Positions 47,725-56,970 are shown, counted from the first letter of the stretch. The stretch is DNA of 64,000 nt from Colwellia sp. 12G3 (GCF_002836775.1 NZ_PJAQ01000068.1:558001-622000); one strand, 5' to 3'. Translations and numbers: made by a program. The notes: a model not told the origin generated them from the sequence alone.

Positions 47725-47944
47725 TCACCTACGCTATTATTCAAGTTAAGGCCTAAACCTTTAGCTAAGTAATAAATGCCCGATAAATAGGACTTTTATA
47801 ACGTTATTGCTAGCCAATCCGCTAGAGTAATTGGCATACTAAGATCAACATGTATACCCAAGGAGACGACTTACCTCGTTTCCTTTTTATTTCTTTTGCT
47901 TTAGTCTAAATAAAGCTAGCCCTTCAATATTTATGGAAACCTCT

Positions 47945-49297
47945 ATGTCAAATGCCACTATTTTAATTGCTGATGATGATGAAGATATTCGTTTAGCATT
48001 AAATTTATTACTCAGCGCACAGGGCTATCAGATTATTGAAGCGGCTAACGCGAAAGAAATTATCATAGAAAGTAATAGGCAGCAGCCCGACTTAGTACTG
48101 CTGGATATGAATTTTTCTCGAGACACTACCAGTGGTCAAGAGGGCTTAGCCATTTTAGAACAGTTACAGCCTTTAAATATTCCGGTGATACTCATGACTG
48201 CTTGGGGCTCAATTGAGCTCGCGGTACAAGGATTACAAAAAGGGGCTAGTGACTTTATAGAAAAGCCATGGAATAAACTTAAACTGTTAAATAGTATAAA
48301 ACAGCAACTAAAATTTTCTCGGGTAAAAGAACAAAATCAAGGTTACCGACAACTACTTGCTCCTGAGAATAAAAAAACATGGGTATGCAAATCACCTAGC
48401 ATGCAGGCCATCGAAACGTTAATAGAACAAATAGCGCCAACGGATGCCAATATCTTAATATTAGGTGAAAATGGTACTGGTAAATCACTGTTAGCCGAGC
48501 GTATTCATCAACTATCATCACGCCAGCATGCACCACTCATCACAGTAAACATGGCCGCAATTCCTGAAAATTTATTTGAAAGTGAACTCTTTGGCCATCA
48601 AAAAGGTGCGTTTACTGATGCTAAACAAAATCGCGTTGGACGCTTTCAACTCGCTGATAAAGGCACTTTGTTTTTTGATGAAATTGGCTCGCTACCACTA
48701 ACGCTGCAACCTAAATTGTTACGGGTTTTAGAAACAGGCCAATATGAAATTTTAGGCTCAAGCCAAACCCAAGTCGCTGACGTTCGTTTAATTAGTGCAA
48801 CTAATGCCGATCTAAACCAACTGGTTAGTGAACAAGCCTTTCGCCAAGACTTGTTATACCGTTTAAATACTCTCGTTATTACCATTCCTCCTTTGCGTGA
48901 ACGACTTGAAGATATTGAAGCCTTGGCAACAAGCTTTATCACTAAATTTAGTGTTAAATACCGTAAAAACGCGTTAACGATTAGTGCTTGTGCCCTAAGT
49001 AAGTTAAATCAACATAATTGGCCAGGCAATATTCGCGAATTCAGTCATATGATTGAGCGTGCTGTATTACTGACTGCTGGCGATGAAATTACTGCACAAC
49101 AACTATTACTAGAAAGCACCGAGAGCAAGAATGACACGGTAATATTACAACCGCTAGAACAAGCAGAAAAACAGTTGATTGAAAAAGCGATGGCGGTATC
49201 TGGTGGCCAAGTAGTAGAGGCAGCAAAATTACTCGATATTTCTCGTAATGCGCTTTATCGGCGTTTAGAAAAATTTGCTATTCAACATGCCGAATAA
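47945..49297 (+). CDS. NtrC-family sigma-54-dependent response regulator
   Basis: About 450 residues: a receiver domain (ATILIADDDEDIRLALNLLL with phospho-acceptor Asp in LVLLDMNF, T in LMTAWGS, K in IEKPW), an AAA+ domain (Walker A GENGTGKS, the sigma-54 contact loop as GAFTDAK instead of GAFTGA, Walker B LFFDEIGS, arginine region FRQDLLYRLN), and a C-terminal Fis-type HTH (AAKLLDISRNALYRRLEKF). It activates sigma-54 promoters from upstream sites. A sigma-54-like promoter precedes the exporter operon 5 kb upstream. ATG 47933 is the alternative start. The kinase gene follows immediately. Confidence 0.93.
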   Translation: MSNATILIADDDEDIRLALNLLLSAQGYQIIEAANAKEIIIESNRQQPDLVLLDMNFSRDTTSGQEGLAILEQLQPLNIPVILMTAWGSIELAVQGLQKGASDFIEKPWNKLKLLNSIKQQLKFSRVKEQNQGYRQLLAPENKKTWVCKSPSMQAIETLIEQIAPTDANILILGENGTGKSLLAERIHQLSSRQHAPLITVNMAAIPENLFESELFGHQKGAFTDAKQNRVGRFQLADKGTLFFDEIGSLPLTLQPKLLRVLETGQYEILGSSQTQVADVRLISATNADLNQLVSEQAFRQDLLYRLNTLVITIPPLRERLEDIEALATSFITKFSVKYRKNALTISACALSKLNQHNWPGNIREFSHMIERAVLLTAGDEITAQQLLLESTESKNDTVILQPLEQAEKQLIEKAMAVSGGQVVEAAKLLDISRNALYRRLEKFAIQHAE

Positions 49298-49310
49298 CAG
49301 GCTAAACAAC

Positions 49311-50633
49311 ATGAATAAGCCAGCAACCCCTTTAAATTCAAAGTTAAGTCTAAAACTCAGCCATGAACATTGGCTGATCTTTGGTTTAGCTAGCACGGTA
49401 TTGGTTATACTCGCTTTAGTTACAGCATTAACTTACAACATGGGCTGGAGTAAATTAGCAACGGCTACTTTAGTTTTTTTTCTCTCTTATCCTTTGATAT
49501 GGCTTGCTTGGCGTTGTTATCACTTTTGGCGACAAGCCATTATGCAATTAACTACCTATACGCAAGTTATCCGTGAAGGTGAAACCAACCTGCGCTTTAA
49601 AGCCCAACACCAAGACAATTTATTGGCTGAATTACAGCAAGAAATATCTGCTTTAGCTATAGGCAACGCGCACAAAGTCCAGCAAAGCCAAACCCTTGAA
49701 AATGTACTTAGCCATATTCTCGATTCGTGGCCTATTCCGGTGTGCTTATTTGATGAAAATAATCAGCTAAGTTATCGTAATATCGCCATGAAAGAAAAAA
49801 TACAACAGCCCATGCTTATTGGCACCGCTGCTGAAGATTTAGGTTTTGTACTGAATAACGGTAACTTAAGCCACAGCCAATTTAATCAACAGTGGCAATG
49901 TCAAAGTATCAGCTACCTTTTTCAACAAAAACAGTGTCATATCTTTTCTGCCTTAGATATATCTCAGCCCTTGCATCAGCAGCAAAGCGTTACCCAGCAA
50001 AACCTTATTCGCGTATTAGCCCATGAACTGCGTAATTCTTTAACGCCAATGGCATCAATGGCTGATACGCTCTTATGTAACGATAGCTTTAATGAAGATC
50101 AAGTGCGTTTGGTGCTAAGCAGGATCAGGCAACGAAGTAATCGCTTACTTAGTTTTATTGAGCAATACAGTCAATTAAGCCATCTGCCCATACCAAAATC
50201 GAGCTGGTTTGATTTTAAAGAAGTGCTTGATGAGGCTAAAGACATGATCACCGAGCCCTGTAGTATTACTTTTCAAGGCAATAGACAATGCTTTGCTGAC
50301 ATTCAACAAATGGCTCAAATTTTAATTAATATTTTTAAGAATGCGCAAGAGGCATGCGATAAAGAACACTGTAAAATTGACGTTAATCTTTATTATCCAC
50401 AAGAGAGTTCACAGGGGTCTTATAAAACTGAACAAGTGATTGAAATTTCGGATAATGGACCCGGATTTGGTAATTTAGATAACGCCTTAACGCCTTTTTA
50501 CACCACTAAGAGTCATGGTTCAGGTATTGGTTTGTCACTCTGCGCGGAAATAACCCGAAACCATGGTGGGAAATTCAATATAGAGAATACCGATAACGGT
50601 GCAAAAATCACTATGTCGTGGCCAGTAAAATAA
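49311..50633 (+). CDS. Sensor histidine kinase with minimal periplasmic loop
   Basis: About 440 residues. Two adjacent membrane spans (WLIFGLASTVLVILALVTAL and the stretch LATATLVFFLSYPLIWLAW) are joined by only about 6-8 residues, so there is no periplasmic sensor domain. A HAMP-like/PAS-like region follows, then the H-box VLAHELRNSLTPMASM and a HATPase domain with NIFKNAQEA (N-box), EISDNGPGFG and GSGIGLSLC. The last resembles NtrB/NtrY kinases. Starts at TTG 49275 and ATG 49287 would overlap the regulator. It most likely phosphorylates the regulator encoded just upstream. Confidence 0.9.
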   Translation: MNKPATPLNSKLSLKLSHEHWLIFGLASTVLVILALVTALTYNMGWSKLATATLVFFLSYPLIWLAWRCYHFWRQAIMQLTTYTQVIREGETNLRFKAQHQDNLLAELQQEISALAIGNAHKVQQSQTLENVLSHILDSWPIPVCLFDENNQLSYRNIAMKEKIQQPMLIGTAAEDLGFVLNNGNLSHSQFNQQWQCQSISYLFQQKQCHIFSALDISQPLHQQQSVTQQNLIRVLAHELRNSLTPMASMADTLLCNDSFNEDQVRLVLSRIRQRSNRLLSFIEQYSQLSHLPIPKSSWFDFKEVLDEAKDMITEPCSITFQGNRQCFADIQQMAQILINIFKNAQEACDKEHCKIDVNLYYPQESSQGSYKTEQVIEISDNGPGFGNLDNALTPFYTTKSHGSGIGLSLCAEITRNHGGKFNIENTDNGAKITMSWPVK

Positions 50634-50639
50634 TGAAAG

Positions 50640-51398
50640 CTATCGGTATCTAACAATACTCGCTTTCCACCCTTCATCTTGCTTAATAATACTGGTAAGT
50701 TTTTGAAGGTGTCGGTGGACATTATTCATATTAAGGGGAGTAAGTATTTTTCGTTCAAAAATATCGTGAGGAGTATTCGACAAATAAAATTTCTCTTGCC
50801 AATTATTCTTTTTAACCATGTAGTCAAAGGTTAACGAACCTATAATAGCAATTTCAACGCGCTGTTTTATTAGCATAGTAAGTAAATCCGGCTCACTAAC
50901 GGTATCAACACGATTTGCTCTATCAGCAGAGACCAATTCATTAATACCGTAATAATAAAAGCCCCTAACACCACCAATAATTTTTCCCGCTAACGAGTCA
51001 GGCCCATTAAATTCAATGGGTTTAGTTCTAAGGGATACCATTTCATCTCGATCATTAATGATTGAAGAAGTCCATAAATAGCGTGTTTCATTTTTATCTT
51101 TGAACCATATAGGGTTAACACCGAGTAAAACACCCTGCATTGATTGACTATCCAACATACGCTCAATTCTTTTTCTGGGAATATAAGCGACTTCAAACTC
51201 ATACTTATCACTGAGTTTATTTAAGCGTTCCACGAACTCAAAATATAAACCTCGTTTGCTTTCTAAGTCGATAATTAAAGGCGGTTGTAGGTGATATACA
51301 TAAACCATTACTCGCACTTTAGCTTCTTCTGCTATTGCCTGAGAAGTGAATAACAGGTAAATACAGAGTAATGAGGTTAATAGATATTTAAGCATACA
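50640..51398 (-). CDS. Exported solute-binding-like protein (SBP_bac_3 type)
   Basis: A 252-residue periplasmic protein from the ATG at 51398, which has AGGGGAG just upstream; the frame opens 60 bases earlier. The signal peptide ends near AIAEEA. Motifs of the family-3 solute-binding fold are present (GLYFEFVERLNKLSDKYEFEV, AGKIIGGVRGFYYYGINE, the hinge return MLIKQRVEIAIIGSLTF). No permease or ATPase is adjacent. It is convergent with the kinase gene, only 6 bases apart and with no terminator between, so antisense overlap of the transcripts is likely. Confidence 0.8.
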   Translation of the reverse strand, partial: CMLKYLLTSLLCIYLLFTSQAIAEEAKVRVMVYVYHLQPPLIIDLESKRGLYFEFVERLNKLSDKYEFEVAYIPRKRIERMLDSQSMQGVLLGVNPIWFKDKNETRYLWTSSIINDRDEMVSLRTKPIEFNGPDSLAGKIIGGVRGFYYYGINELVSADRANRVDTVSEPDLLTMLIKQRVEIAIIGSLTFDYMVKKNNWQEKFYLSNTPHDIFERKILTPLNMNNVHRHLQKLTSIIKQDEGWKASIVRYR

Positions 51399-51541
51399 CT
51401 CCCCTATAAAAATGGTTTTTATTGAAACAATAAAAATACTATAACAATAAAACAGCAAAAATACATAAGATCTCCCCCCTATAACTTGCTACCTTATTAA
51501 AATTTTAGCTCGCGTATTTTAAGATAAATTAACTGATAGTA

Positions 51542-51565
51542 AAAACGGGCCAAAGGGCCCGTTTT
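51542..51565. terminator. Intrinsic terminator after the collagenase gene
   Basis: A perfect stem AAAACGGGCC with its complement (arms 51542-51551 and 51556-51565) and a 4-base loop; A-tracts and T-tracts flank it on both sides. It lies 32 bases past the collagenase stop on the minus strand and could work in both directions. Confidence 0.92.
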
Positions 51566-51596
51566 ATCTTTAGTTAATATTATTTATATTAGTAAA

Positions 51597-54500
51597 TTAC
51601 TTAACATCAACTTTTATTGCTACATCACTTCCTGTGCTTTCAACAGCGATATAGAACCAGCCAATCGCTGGGTTGTTAACCGTAATACTTTGCACTGTAG
51701 TACCTGCAATAGTAGATTTATGAGAATGACTAGTCGCTGTTGGCCAGCTTATATCCGTATAAAGTTCTACTGCACCTGTACCATGAGCAGTATTCACTTC
51801 AATACTACTAACGCTATCATCTAAATAGATGTAATAACTGTTATGACCATTACCTGTGCATACGGCCTTACCTGATTCAATACCACCGTAAGTAAATGCA
51901 CTGTTTGTCTCACACGCATTAGCAACGTCACCCGTTACTGGCAGCTCTACTGGTGGTTCAACCGGTGGAATTGTATCACTACCTGTTAAGCTCACTCTAA
52001 AGCTTACATCAGAGTAGCTCGTTGAGCTTACTAATGAAATATAACGCCAGCCTCGATTAGCCGTTACTTTTAAACTTTGCGTTGTTGCTGAGCCGGTAGA
52101 AGATGCCTGTGCATTTGTTGCAGATGCCCAGGTATCAGCGTTGAAGTGAATACCAACTTCTCCATTACCACCGGCAGTGGTTATGTATAAGTCAGTATTA
52201 TCATTTTCAACCCAAACATAGAATGAGCCACTATTACCCGCTACACATTCAAGCGTTTCTAAGGTTAACTTACCACTTGTAATGGTTGCATTACCGCAAT
52301 CAGCTACCGGCTCTATACCATCGGGTGTTGGGTCTGAATTATCGCCAGTACCATCGCCATCAGTATCTAACCATTCACTCGCATCTAACGGGAAGGCATC
52401 AATAGTGTTGTTATAACTATCACCATCTTTGTCTAGATCCGCATTATCACCAGTACCATCACTATCAGTATCTAACCATTCACTCGCATCTAACGGGAAT
52501 ACATCAATAGTATTGGTATAACTATCACCATCTTTGTCTAGATCAGCATTATCGCCAGTACCATCGTTATCGGTATCTAACCATTCACTCGCATCTAACG
52601 GGAATGCATCAATAGTGTTGTTATAACTGTCACCATCTTTATCCAAGTCAGCATTATCGCCAGTACCATCACTATCAGTATCTAACCATTCATTTTTATC
52701 ATCAGGGAATTTATCGCCATTATTGCCGACGCCATCTAAATCGCTATCTGCCCACTCATTTTTATCATTAGGGAAAGCATCATCAGCATCTAAATAACCA
52801 TCACCATCTGAATCCACTGGTGTTACCGGCCCAAAAAGATCATTGGTGATTTGATAATCATTACTGGTCTCTTCTTCTGTCATTACCGCAACACCAGCAC
52901 AAAGACCATTTTCATCCGTAATAGCTGCACGTCGATTACCAAACCATTTCCAAGAAGCAACACTGTCGTAAGTATCACCTGTTTGAAGTGTCGTAAAGCC
53001 AAAACTTTCGCTTAACTCACCTGTTATGTTATCTACACGATAAACACGTACCGGATTATCGCTGTTATTAACAAACGAGAAATCAGCTTCAAATGGACCC
53101 GTTAAATGGGGTGCCTGTAAAGCACAGCTACCAATGGTATTCGCTGCTGGTATAACTTCTGGCGCAGCGGCATTAGCAACCATTGCTTGATCAACAGTGA
53201 AGTTAGCTACGGGGTTATTCAGTACACCGACACTTAAACAGTTAAGACTCGTGTCCGTGACCATTAAGCGACGATCACCAAACCAAATATCATTGCTATA
53301 AGTTGCACCCGGCTCAAGCGTGCCGTAACCATGAATAAAGTCAGTTGCACCACTTGTAGTGATTATGCTGCCCTTAGTATTATCAATTCTAAACAAACGC
53401 ACCGCGGTGTCTGACGTATTGGTAATAGTGAATTCATGTGATTCTTCACCAATGAAATGAGGTTGAGCTAAAGCACAACTACCTAATTGATTAAGCTCAG
53501 GAATAACTTCAGCAACAACATCTTTCACTAACTCGGCTTCAATAGTAAAACTATTATTATCAGCAGCCATTACCGCAACACCTAAACAATTCATGTTGTT
53601 ATCACTTAACATCATGCGATCGCCTACTGACCACGCTGAAGAGGTGTAAGTATCACCATTGTTTAAGGTTTTATAGTTTTTACCAAAGTTAGTTTTACCT
53701 GTCGTACTATTTACCCAGAATAATGACACTGGCGTATCGGTAGTATTAGTAAAGGTAAAATCAGTTTTATCTGCATCAAAATAGCGGGCATATTGTTGTA
53801 ATAAGTCACAACTACCAATGGTATCTGCCGCTGGCATTTGTACCGCTAAAGGTGAAACTGCTGCAGAGTTTGCCAGCATATAGGCTTCAAATCCTGATTC
53901 TGCTCGTTGAACTGTATCTTTAAGCGCTGCGACATAATTATCGTTGTTACCTGATTGCATGGCATTAACGATAACGTCTAAATCGCTTTTATACTCTTCG
54001 CCTAAGTAACGCATAGCGAAATAGCCCCATTGATATAAATTGTCGTACTCATAGTCCATAAATACGACGTTATACAAGGGTGGAATTGTTTCACCTTTAA
54101 TAGTTTTTAATGTACGAGTATGTTCTTTACCCATAGACATATATTCAGCCATGCCTTCAGCCCAAGCTACAGCGTAGTCAAAATCGCCATAGGTGCCCGC
54201 TTTAATATAACGACCATCAAGGTAATGGGTAAATTCATGTCTAAGGTTGTATATTTGGTCAATGTACTGACAAGAGCCGCCTAACCACGCATCAGGACAT
54301 TGCATGGCAATAAAGCGTGCTTGGTTACCTTCATTGGTTGGTGTGCCTTCTAAGTACATACCACCGTTGTCGGTAGAAATACCGAAAAATTCTGGGGCAT
54401 ACTTTTCATAATCTTCAGGACTAGCAAAAGCAACAACTTCGATATGATCGTTCAAATCGCCTGTTACAGGTATGCCACCAGTATTAAAGAACGCATGAAA

Positions 54501-55952
54501 TTCAGTTGCTTGTAATGCCATATCAGCACATGACTGATCAAGTGTTGCTTGACTAATTGATGCTTGTGCGCGAATAGTAATATTGGCTGTACAATCATAA
54601 CTCACCGTTAAAATATCTTCTTCTTTTGGCGGAACAACACAGCTACCAAATAAAGCATCACCTTCTTCACAGGCACGGCCAGCATTTTCTAAATATTTCT
54701 TAGTAATAATGGTTTCGGTCGTTTCCACTGAAATATCATTAATCACTTTGCCGCGAGCTTCCAATATAACACTGTCAAAACGCGCTTTAGCTTCATCTGT
54801 GCCAACGGTAGAAATTTTCCCCATAGCAATAAACGAATGTGGCATTATCCACTTTCTATCAGCTTCAGCTGACCAACGCATATCCAGTGAAGTTTCACCT
54901 AAAAAGACAAATGAGCGCATGACTGAGATTACATCAAACATATTATCGTTGAAGGCAGCTTTAACTGGCGCATCACCATAATAAGCAGCTGAGCCAATAG
55001 CACTCAATAACGCCATGGTAGTATCGCCAGCATTATTTAAACCAAACGGATTAGTTTGAATAGAGTAAAACTGAATTACAGCTAATAAATGCGGTAAATG
55101 ATCTTTATAATATTCTGCTCCCGAATTACGCTCTAAGTTATTTAATGCCTTGGCATAACCTTCTTGAATGACACTACCAGATGCACTTACAAAATCGGTC
55201 ATTTGTGTAACGGCTAATAAACTTGTGCTTAGTGCAGACGCTTCAGCATCTGTCATCGCTTCTGCATAATATTTATAAGAGCCTAAAAAGTATAATAATT
55301 GATTAAGATCTGGATCAGTTAAATCATCAGCTTTAGCAAGGAAATGTAGTGCTTGTGAAACATCAGTAATAGGATCATTTACTGCGCTAGCAATACCTTC
55401 AAAATCACTATAACTGGCAGCTAATACAGCGGCGATAGTTGAACCATATTGCGCTTTAGACGAAATAGAAGCGGCGCCAATAGCAATAGAAATATTGGTA
55501 TCATACACAATGTATTCATCAGGCATTGGCGGTGGAATATCACCACCACTAATCGTTACAATTAAATTAACTTGCTCAATATTCCCGTCAATTTTGAAAT
55601 AACGATTACCTGCGCGAGAAGTAAAAGCAACGCTTTCATCATTAGTACCTGCATTACTGCTACTTGCTTCAACATTGCCACTCCAATCATCGCCATCATA
55701 TAATTTGATGCTTGCGTCAGAGCCATTGAAGGCTCCACCGGAAGTAGTGATAACAACATTACTGTTTTCATATGGCACATTAACATACAGATAATGTCCG
55801 TAATCAGTTATGCAGTGAGCTTGATTTGCTGATACTTCACCTTGGCGTTCTACCGTTTTAGTGCCGCACATTTCTGCAGCTTGGATGGTTCCGATGTTTA
55901 ACGATAAAAATATCGCGCTAGCTATTAGTGTTTTCTTAGCGGTTAGTTTCAT
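51597..55952 (-). CDS. Secreted M9 (Vibrio-type) collagenase-like metalloprotease, multidomain
   Basis: A 1451-residue exported protein with a signal peptide ending at IQAAE (about 26). Domains in order: PPC-like beta domain (~30-137); M9 N-terminal helical region (~150-420); M9 catalytic region (~450-690) with H572-E-F-T-H576 and the downstream ligand region AWAEGMAEY (E599); three tandem ~85-90-residue modules (~712-795, ~822-911, ~939-1024), each starting GSC, with F-x-N-x-(S/T)-D-x-(P/A)-V-R-like and DxxxxC strands resembling the VHL beta domain; calcium-binding thrombospondin type 3 repeats (~1046-1214); and two more PPC-like domains (~1215-1330, ~1345-1451). It probably degrades collagen-like or other animal-matrix protein outside the cell. 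Confidence 0.9.
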   Translation of the reverse strand: MKLTAKKTLIASAIFLSLNIGTIQAAEMCGTKTVERQGEVSANQAHCITDYGHYLYVNVPYENSNVVITTSGGAFNGSDASIKLYDGDDWSGNVEASSSNAGTNDESVAFTSRAGNRYFKIDGNIEQVNLIVTISGGDIPPPMPDEYIVYDTNISIAIGAASISSKAQYGSTIAAVLAASYSDFEGIASAVNDPITDVSQALHFLAKADDLTDPDLNQLLYFLGSYKYYAEAMTDAEASALSTSLLAVTQMTDFVSASGSVIQEGYAKALNNLERNSGAEYYKDHLPHLLAVIQFYSIQTNPFGLNNAGDTTMALLSAIGSAAYYGDAPVKAAFNDNMFDVISVMRSFVFLGETSLDMRWSAEADRKWIMPHSFIAMGKISTVGTDEAKARFDSVILEARGKVINDISVETTETIITKKYLENAGRACEEGDALFGSCVVPPKEEDILTVSYDCTANITIRAQASISQATLDQSCADMALQATEFHAFFNTGGIPVTGDLNDHIEVVAFASPEDYEKYAPEFFGISTDNGGMYLEGTPTNEGNQARFIAMQCPDAWLGGSCQYIDQIYNLRHEFTHYLDGRYIKAGTYGDFDYAVAWAEGMAEYMSMGKEHTRTLKTIKGETIPPLYNVVFMDYEYDNLYQWGYFAMRYLGEEYKSDLDVIVNAMQSGNNDNYVAALKDTVQRAESGFEAYMLANSAAVSPLAVQMPAADTIGSCDLLQQYARYFDADKTDFTFTNTTDTPVSLFWVNSTTGKTNFGKNYKTLNNGDTYTSSAWSVGDRMMLSDNNMNCLGVAVMAADNNSFTIEAELVKDVVAEVIPELNQLGSCALAQPHFIGEESHEFTITNTSDTAVRLFRIDNTKGSIITTSGATDFIHGYGTLEPGATYSNDIWFGDRRLMVTDTSLNCLSVGVLNNPVANFTVDQAMVANAAAPEVIPAANTIGSCALQAPHLTGPFEADFSFVNNSDNPVRVYRVDNITGELSESFGFTTLQTGDTYDSVASWKWFGNRRAAITDENGLCAGVAVMTEEETSNDYQITNDLFGPVTPVDSDGDGYLDADDAFPNDKNEWADSDLDGVGNNGDKFPDDKNEWLDTDSDGTGDNADLDKDGDSYNNTIDAFPLDASEWLDTDNDGTGDNADLDKDGDSYTNTIDVFPLDASEWLDTDSDGTGDNADLDKDGDSYNNTIDAFPLDASEWLDTDGDGTGDNSDPTPDGIEPVADCGNATITSGKLTLETLECVAGNSGSFYVWVENDNTDLYITTAGGNGEVGIHFNADTWASATNAQASSTGSATTQSLKVTANRGWRYISLVSSTSYSDVSFRVSLTGSDTIPPVEPPVELPVTGDVANACETNSAFTYGGIESGKAVCTGNGHNSYYIYLDDSVSSIEVNTAHGTGAVELYTDISWPTATSHSHKSTIAGTTVQSITVNNPAIGWFYIAVESTGSDVAIKVDVK
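52374..52688 (-). repeat. Three near-identical 105-bp tandem repeats in the collagenase gene
   Basis: Three 105-base units encode 35-residue TSP3-type Ca-binding repeats (DTDxDGTGDNADLDKDGDSY and so on). They differ by only a few bases each, pointing to recent duplication or gene conversion within the gene. Confidence 0.92.
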
Positions 55953-56070
55953 ATTTCTTAAGCCTATTCTTATTATAGCGATTTGGTAATTCGTCCGTGT
56001 TGTAATTTAGGCTTGTAATATTTTTTGTTACCGTAATTACATCTAAAGCGCACATCCCTTTCTCTTTGAA

Positions 56071-56088
56071 ATGTATTTTTAAATACAT
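56071..56088. promoter_or_regulatory. 18-bp perfect palindrome upstream of the collagenase gene
   Basis: ATGTATTT - TT - AAATACAT, about 120 bases before the collagenase start. It has the size of a dimeric regulator site. No regulator is identified. Confidence 0.4.
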
Positions 56089-56293
56089 CTTAAGATACTT
56101 TATACGATATTCTGTATACAATATTCAAGTAGTATATTAATAAGAATTATTTCGTAGTTTATTAATGAAGCATTTATCTTTTGTTATTAAGATGTTACGG
56201 CGGGTGTGATTTCCGTGAAAAATAAGATGAAAAATACTTTTTATACCTGAAATTACAATAATAAGAATATGATGGCGATGAGGTGATTAAAGG

Positions 56294-56322
56294 AAAAAAA
56301 GATAACCGACGTCCTTATCGGC
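56294..56322 (-). terminator. Weak intrinsic terminator after the small anchored protein gene
   Basis: On the minus strand a short GC stem (GCCGA with TCGGT, 8-base loop) is followed by TATC and seven T. It lies shortly after the stop at 56336. The stem is only about 5 bp. Confidence 0.4.
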
Positions 56323-56335
56323 ATATTTTGCAAAA

Positions 56336-56782
56336 CTAGTGTTTACTTTGTGGCTCAGGAAGAGGTTTTTTTGGCTCACCAGGAGGTATAATTGAGTTAT
56401 CTTCAGGATTTCTTCTTTGCTGTTCGTGTTCATGACCATGATGTTTGGGTTGATTATCACTAAAATGATCTGCTGGTTTATCATCAGTTTTTGCCAAAAC
56501 ACTGACTATATTTTGGCTTGTCTTTGACGAAACAATCGAGCTAGTTGAGCTGTTATGTTGCCTATCTACCGATTCTTGACCTGTTAACAAAGTAGGTTCA
56601 GAGATGCTTTCTTTATTGATCGAACTTTCAAGCGTATTGGTTAAGGTTGACTTATTACTCTGTTCCAGTGCCTGGCTAGTAACACCCTGCTCAATTTCAC
56701 TTGCCGATTCTTCTTGGTTATAAATAAGCCCGGCAACTATCGCTGCACATATTATTCCTAGCACTACTTTACTTTTATCCAT
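56336..56782 (-). CDS. Hypothetical membrane-anchored or exported protein, 148 residues
   Basis: I do not recognise this gene. After MDKSK comes a hydrophobic segment VVLGIICAAIVAGLIY that anchors or exports it. The rest is low-complexity and polar (S/T/E/Q-rich, then DNQPKHHGHEHEQQRRN and a proline-rich end PPGEPKKPLPEPQSKH), probably disordered. The His-rich patch could bind metal. The ATG at 56782 follows AAGGGGATC on the minus strand, supporting expression. Confidence 0.6.
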   Translation of the reverse strand: MDKSKVVLGIICAAIVAGLIYNQEESASEIEQGVTSQALEQSNKSTLTNTLESSINKESISEPTLLTGQESVDRQHNSSTSSIVSSKTSQNIVSVLAKTDDKPADHFSDNQPKHHGHEHEQQRRNPEDNSIIPPGEPKKPLPEPQSKH

Positions 56783-56877
56783 TTGATCCCCTTACCACCC
56801 TAACTGTATATTGAATACAATAAGCTATCATAGAATTTGATCGCGGTGCAATGGTAGAATTGAAAGTGCCGTATACT

Positions 56878-56909
56878 TAGTAAGTTAGGCACTTCCCCTA
56901 AGTTTACTA
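56878..56909. other. Stem-loop 1 upstream of the solute-binding gene
   Basis: Imperfect inverted repeat, arms 56878-56889 and 56897-56909 with a one-base bulge (TAGTAAGTTAGG and near-complement). No U-tract follows. It lies between divergent genes. Confidence 0.4.
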
Positions 56910-56939
56910 CCATAAATACTTTCATAGCGCACAATCGAA

Positions 56940-56970
56940 TAGCTTAACTGCTCCTGCAAGAGTTAAGCTA
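56940..56970. other. Stem-loop 2 upstream of the solute-binding gene
   Basis: Perfect 10-bp inverted repeat TAGCTTAACT / AGTTAAGCTA with an 11-base loop, 58 bases before the start codon at 57029. Without a U-tract it may be an operator or leader structure. Confidence 0.5.

Larger units (their letters stand above)
55953..56335. other. Intergenic region upstream of the collagenase gene
   Basis: 383 bases without a convincing gene, between the collagenase start and the stop of the next minus-strand gene. It is very AT-rich and includes the 18-bp palindrome at 56071-56088 (separate entry) and, at its far end, a weak terminator hairpin at 56294-56322. The collagenase promoter should lie here. Confidence 0.7.

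Noticed and set aside
47841..47858. TTGGCATACTAAGATC before the response regulator as a second sigma-54 promoter
   Set aside because: The -24 part is partial and the -12 position reads GATC, lacking the required GC.
52374..52688. 105-bp repeats as a CRISPR or tandem-satellite array
   Set aside because: They are in frame within the collagenase gene and encode calcium-binding TSP3 repeats.
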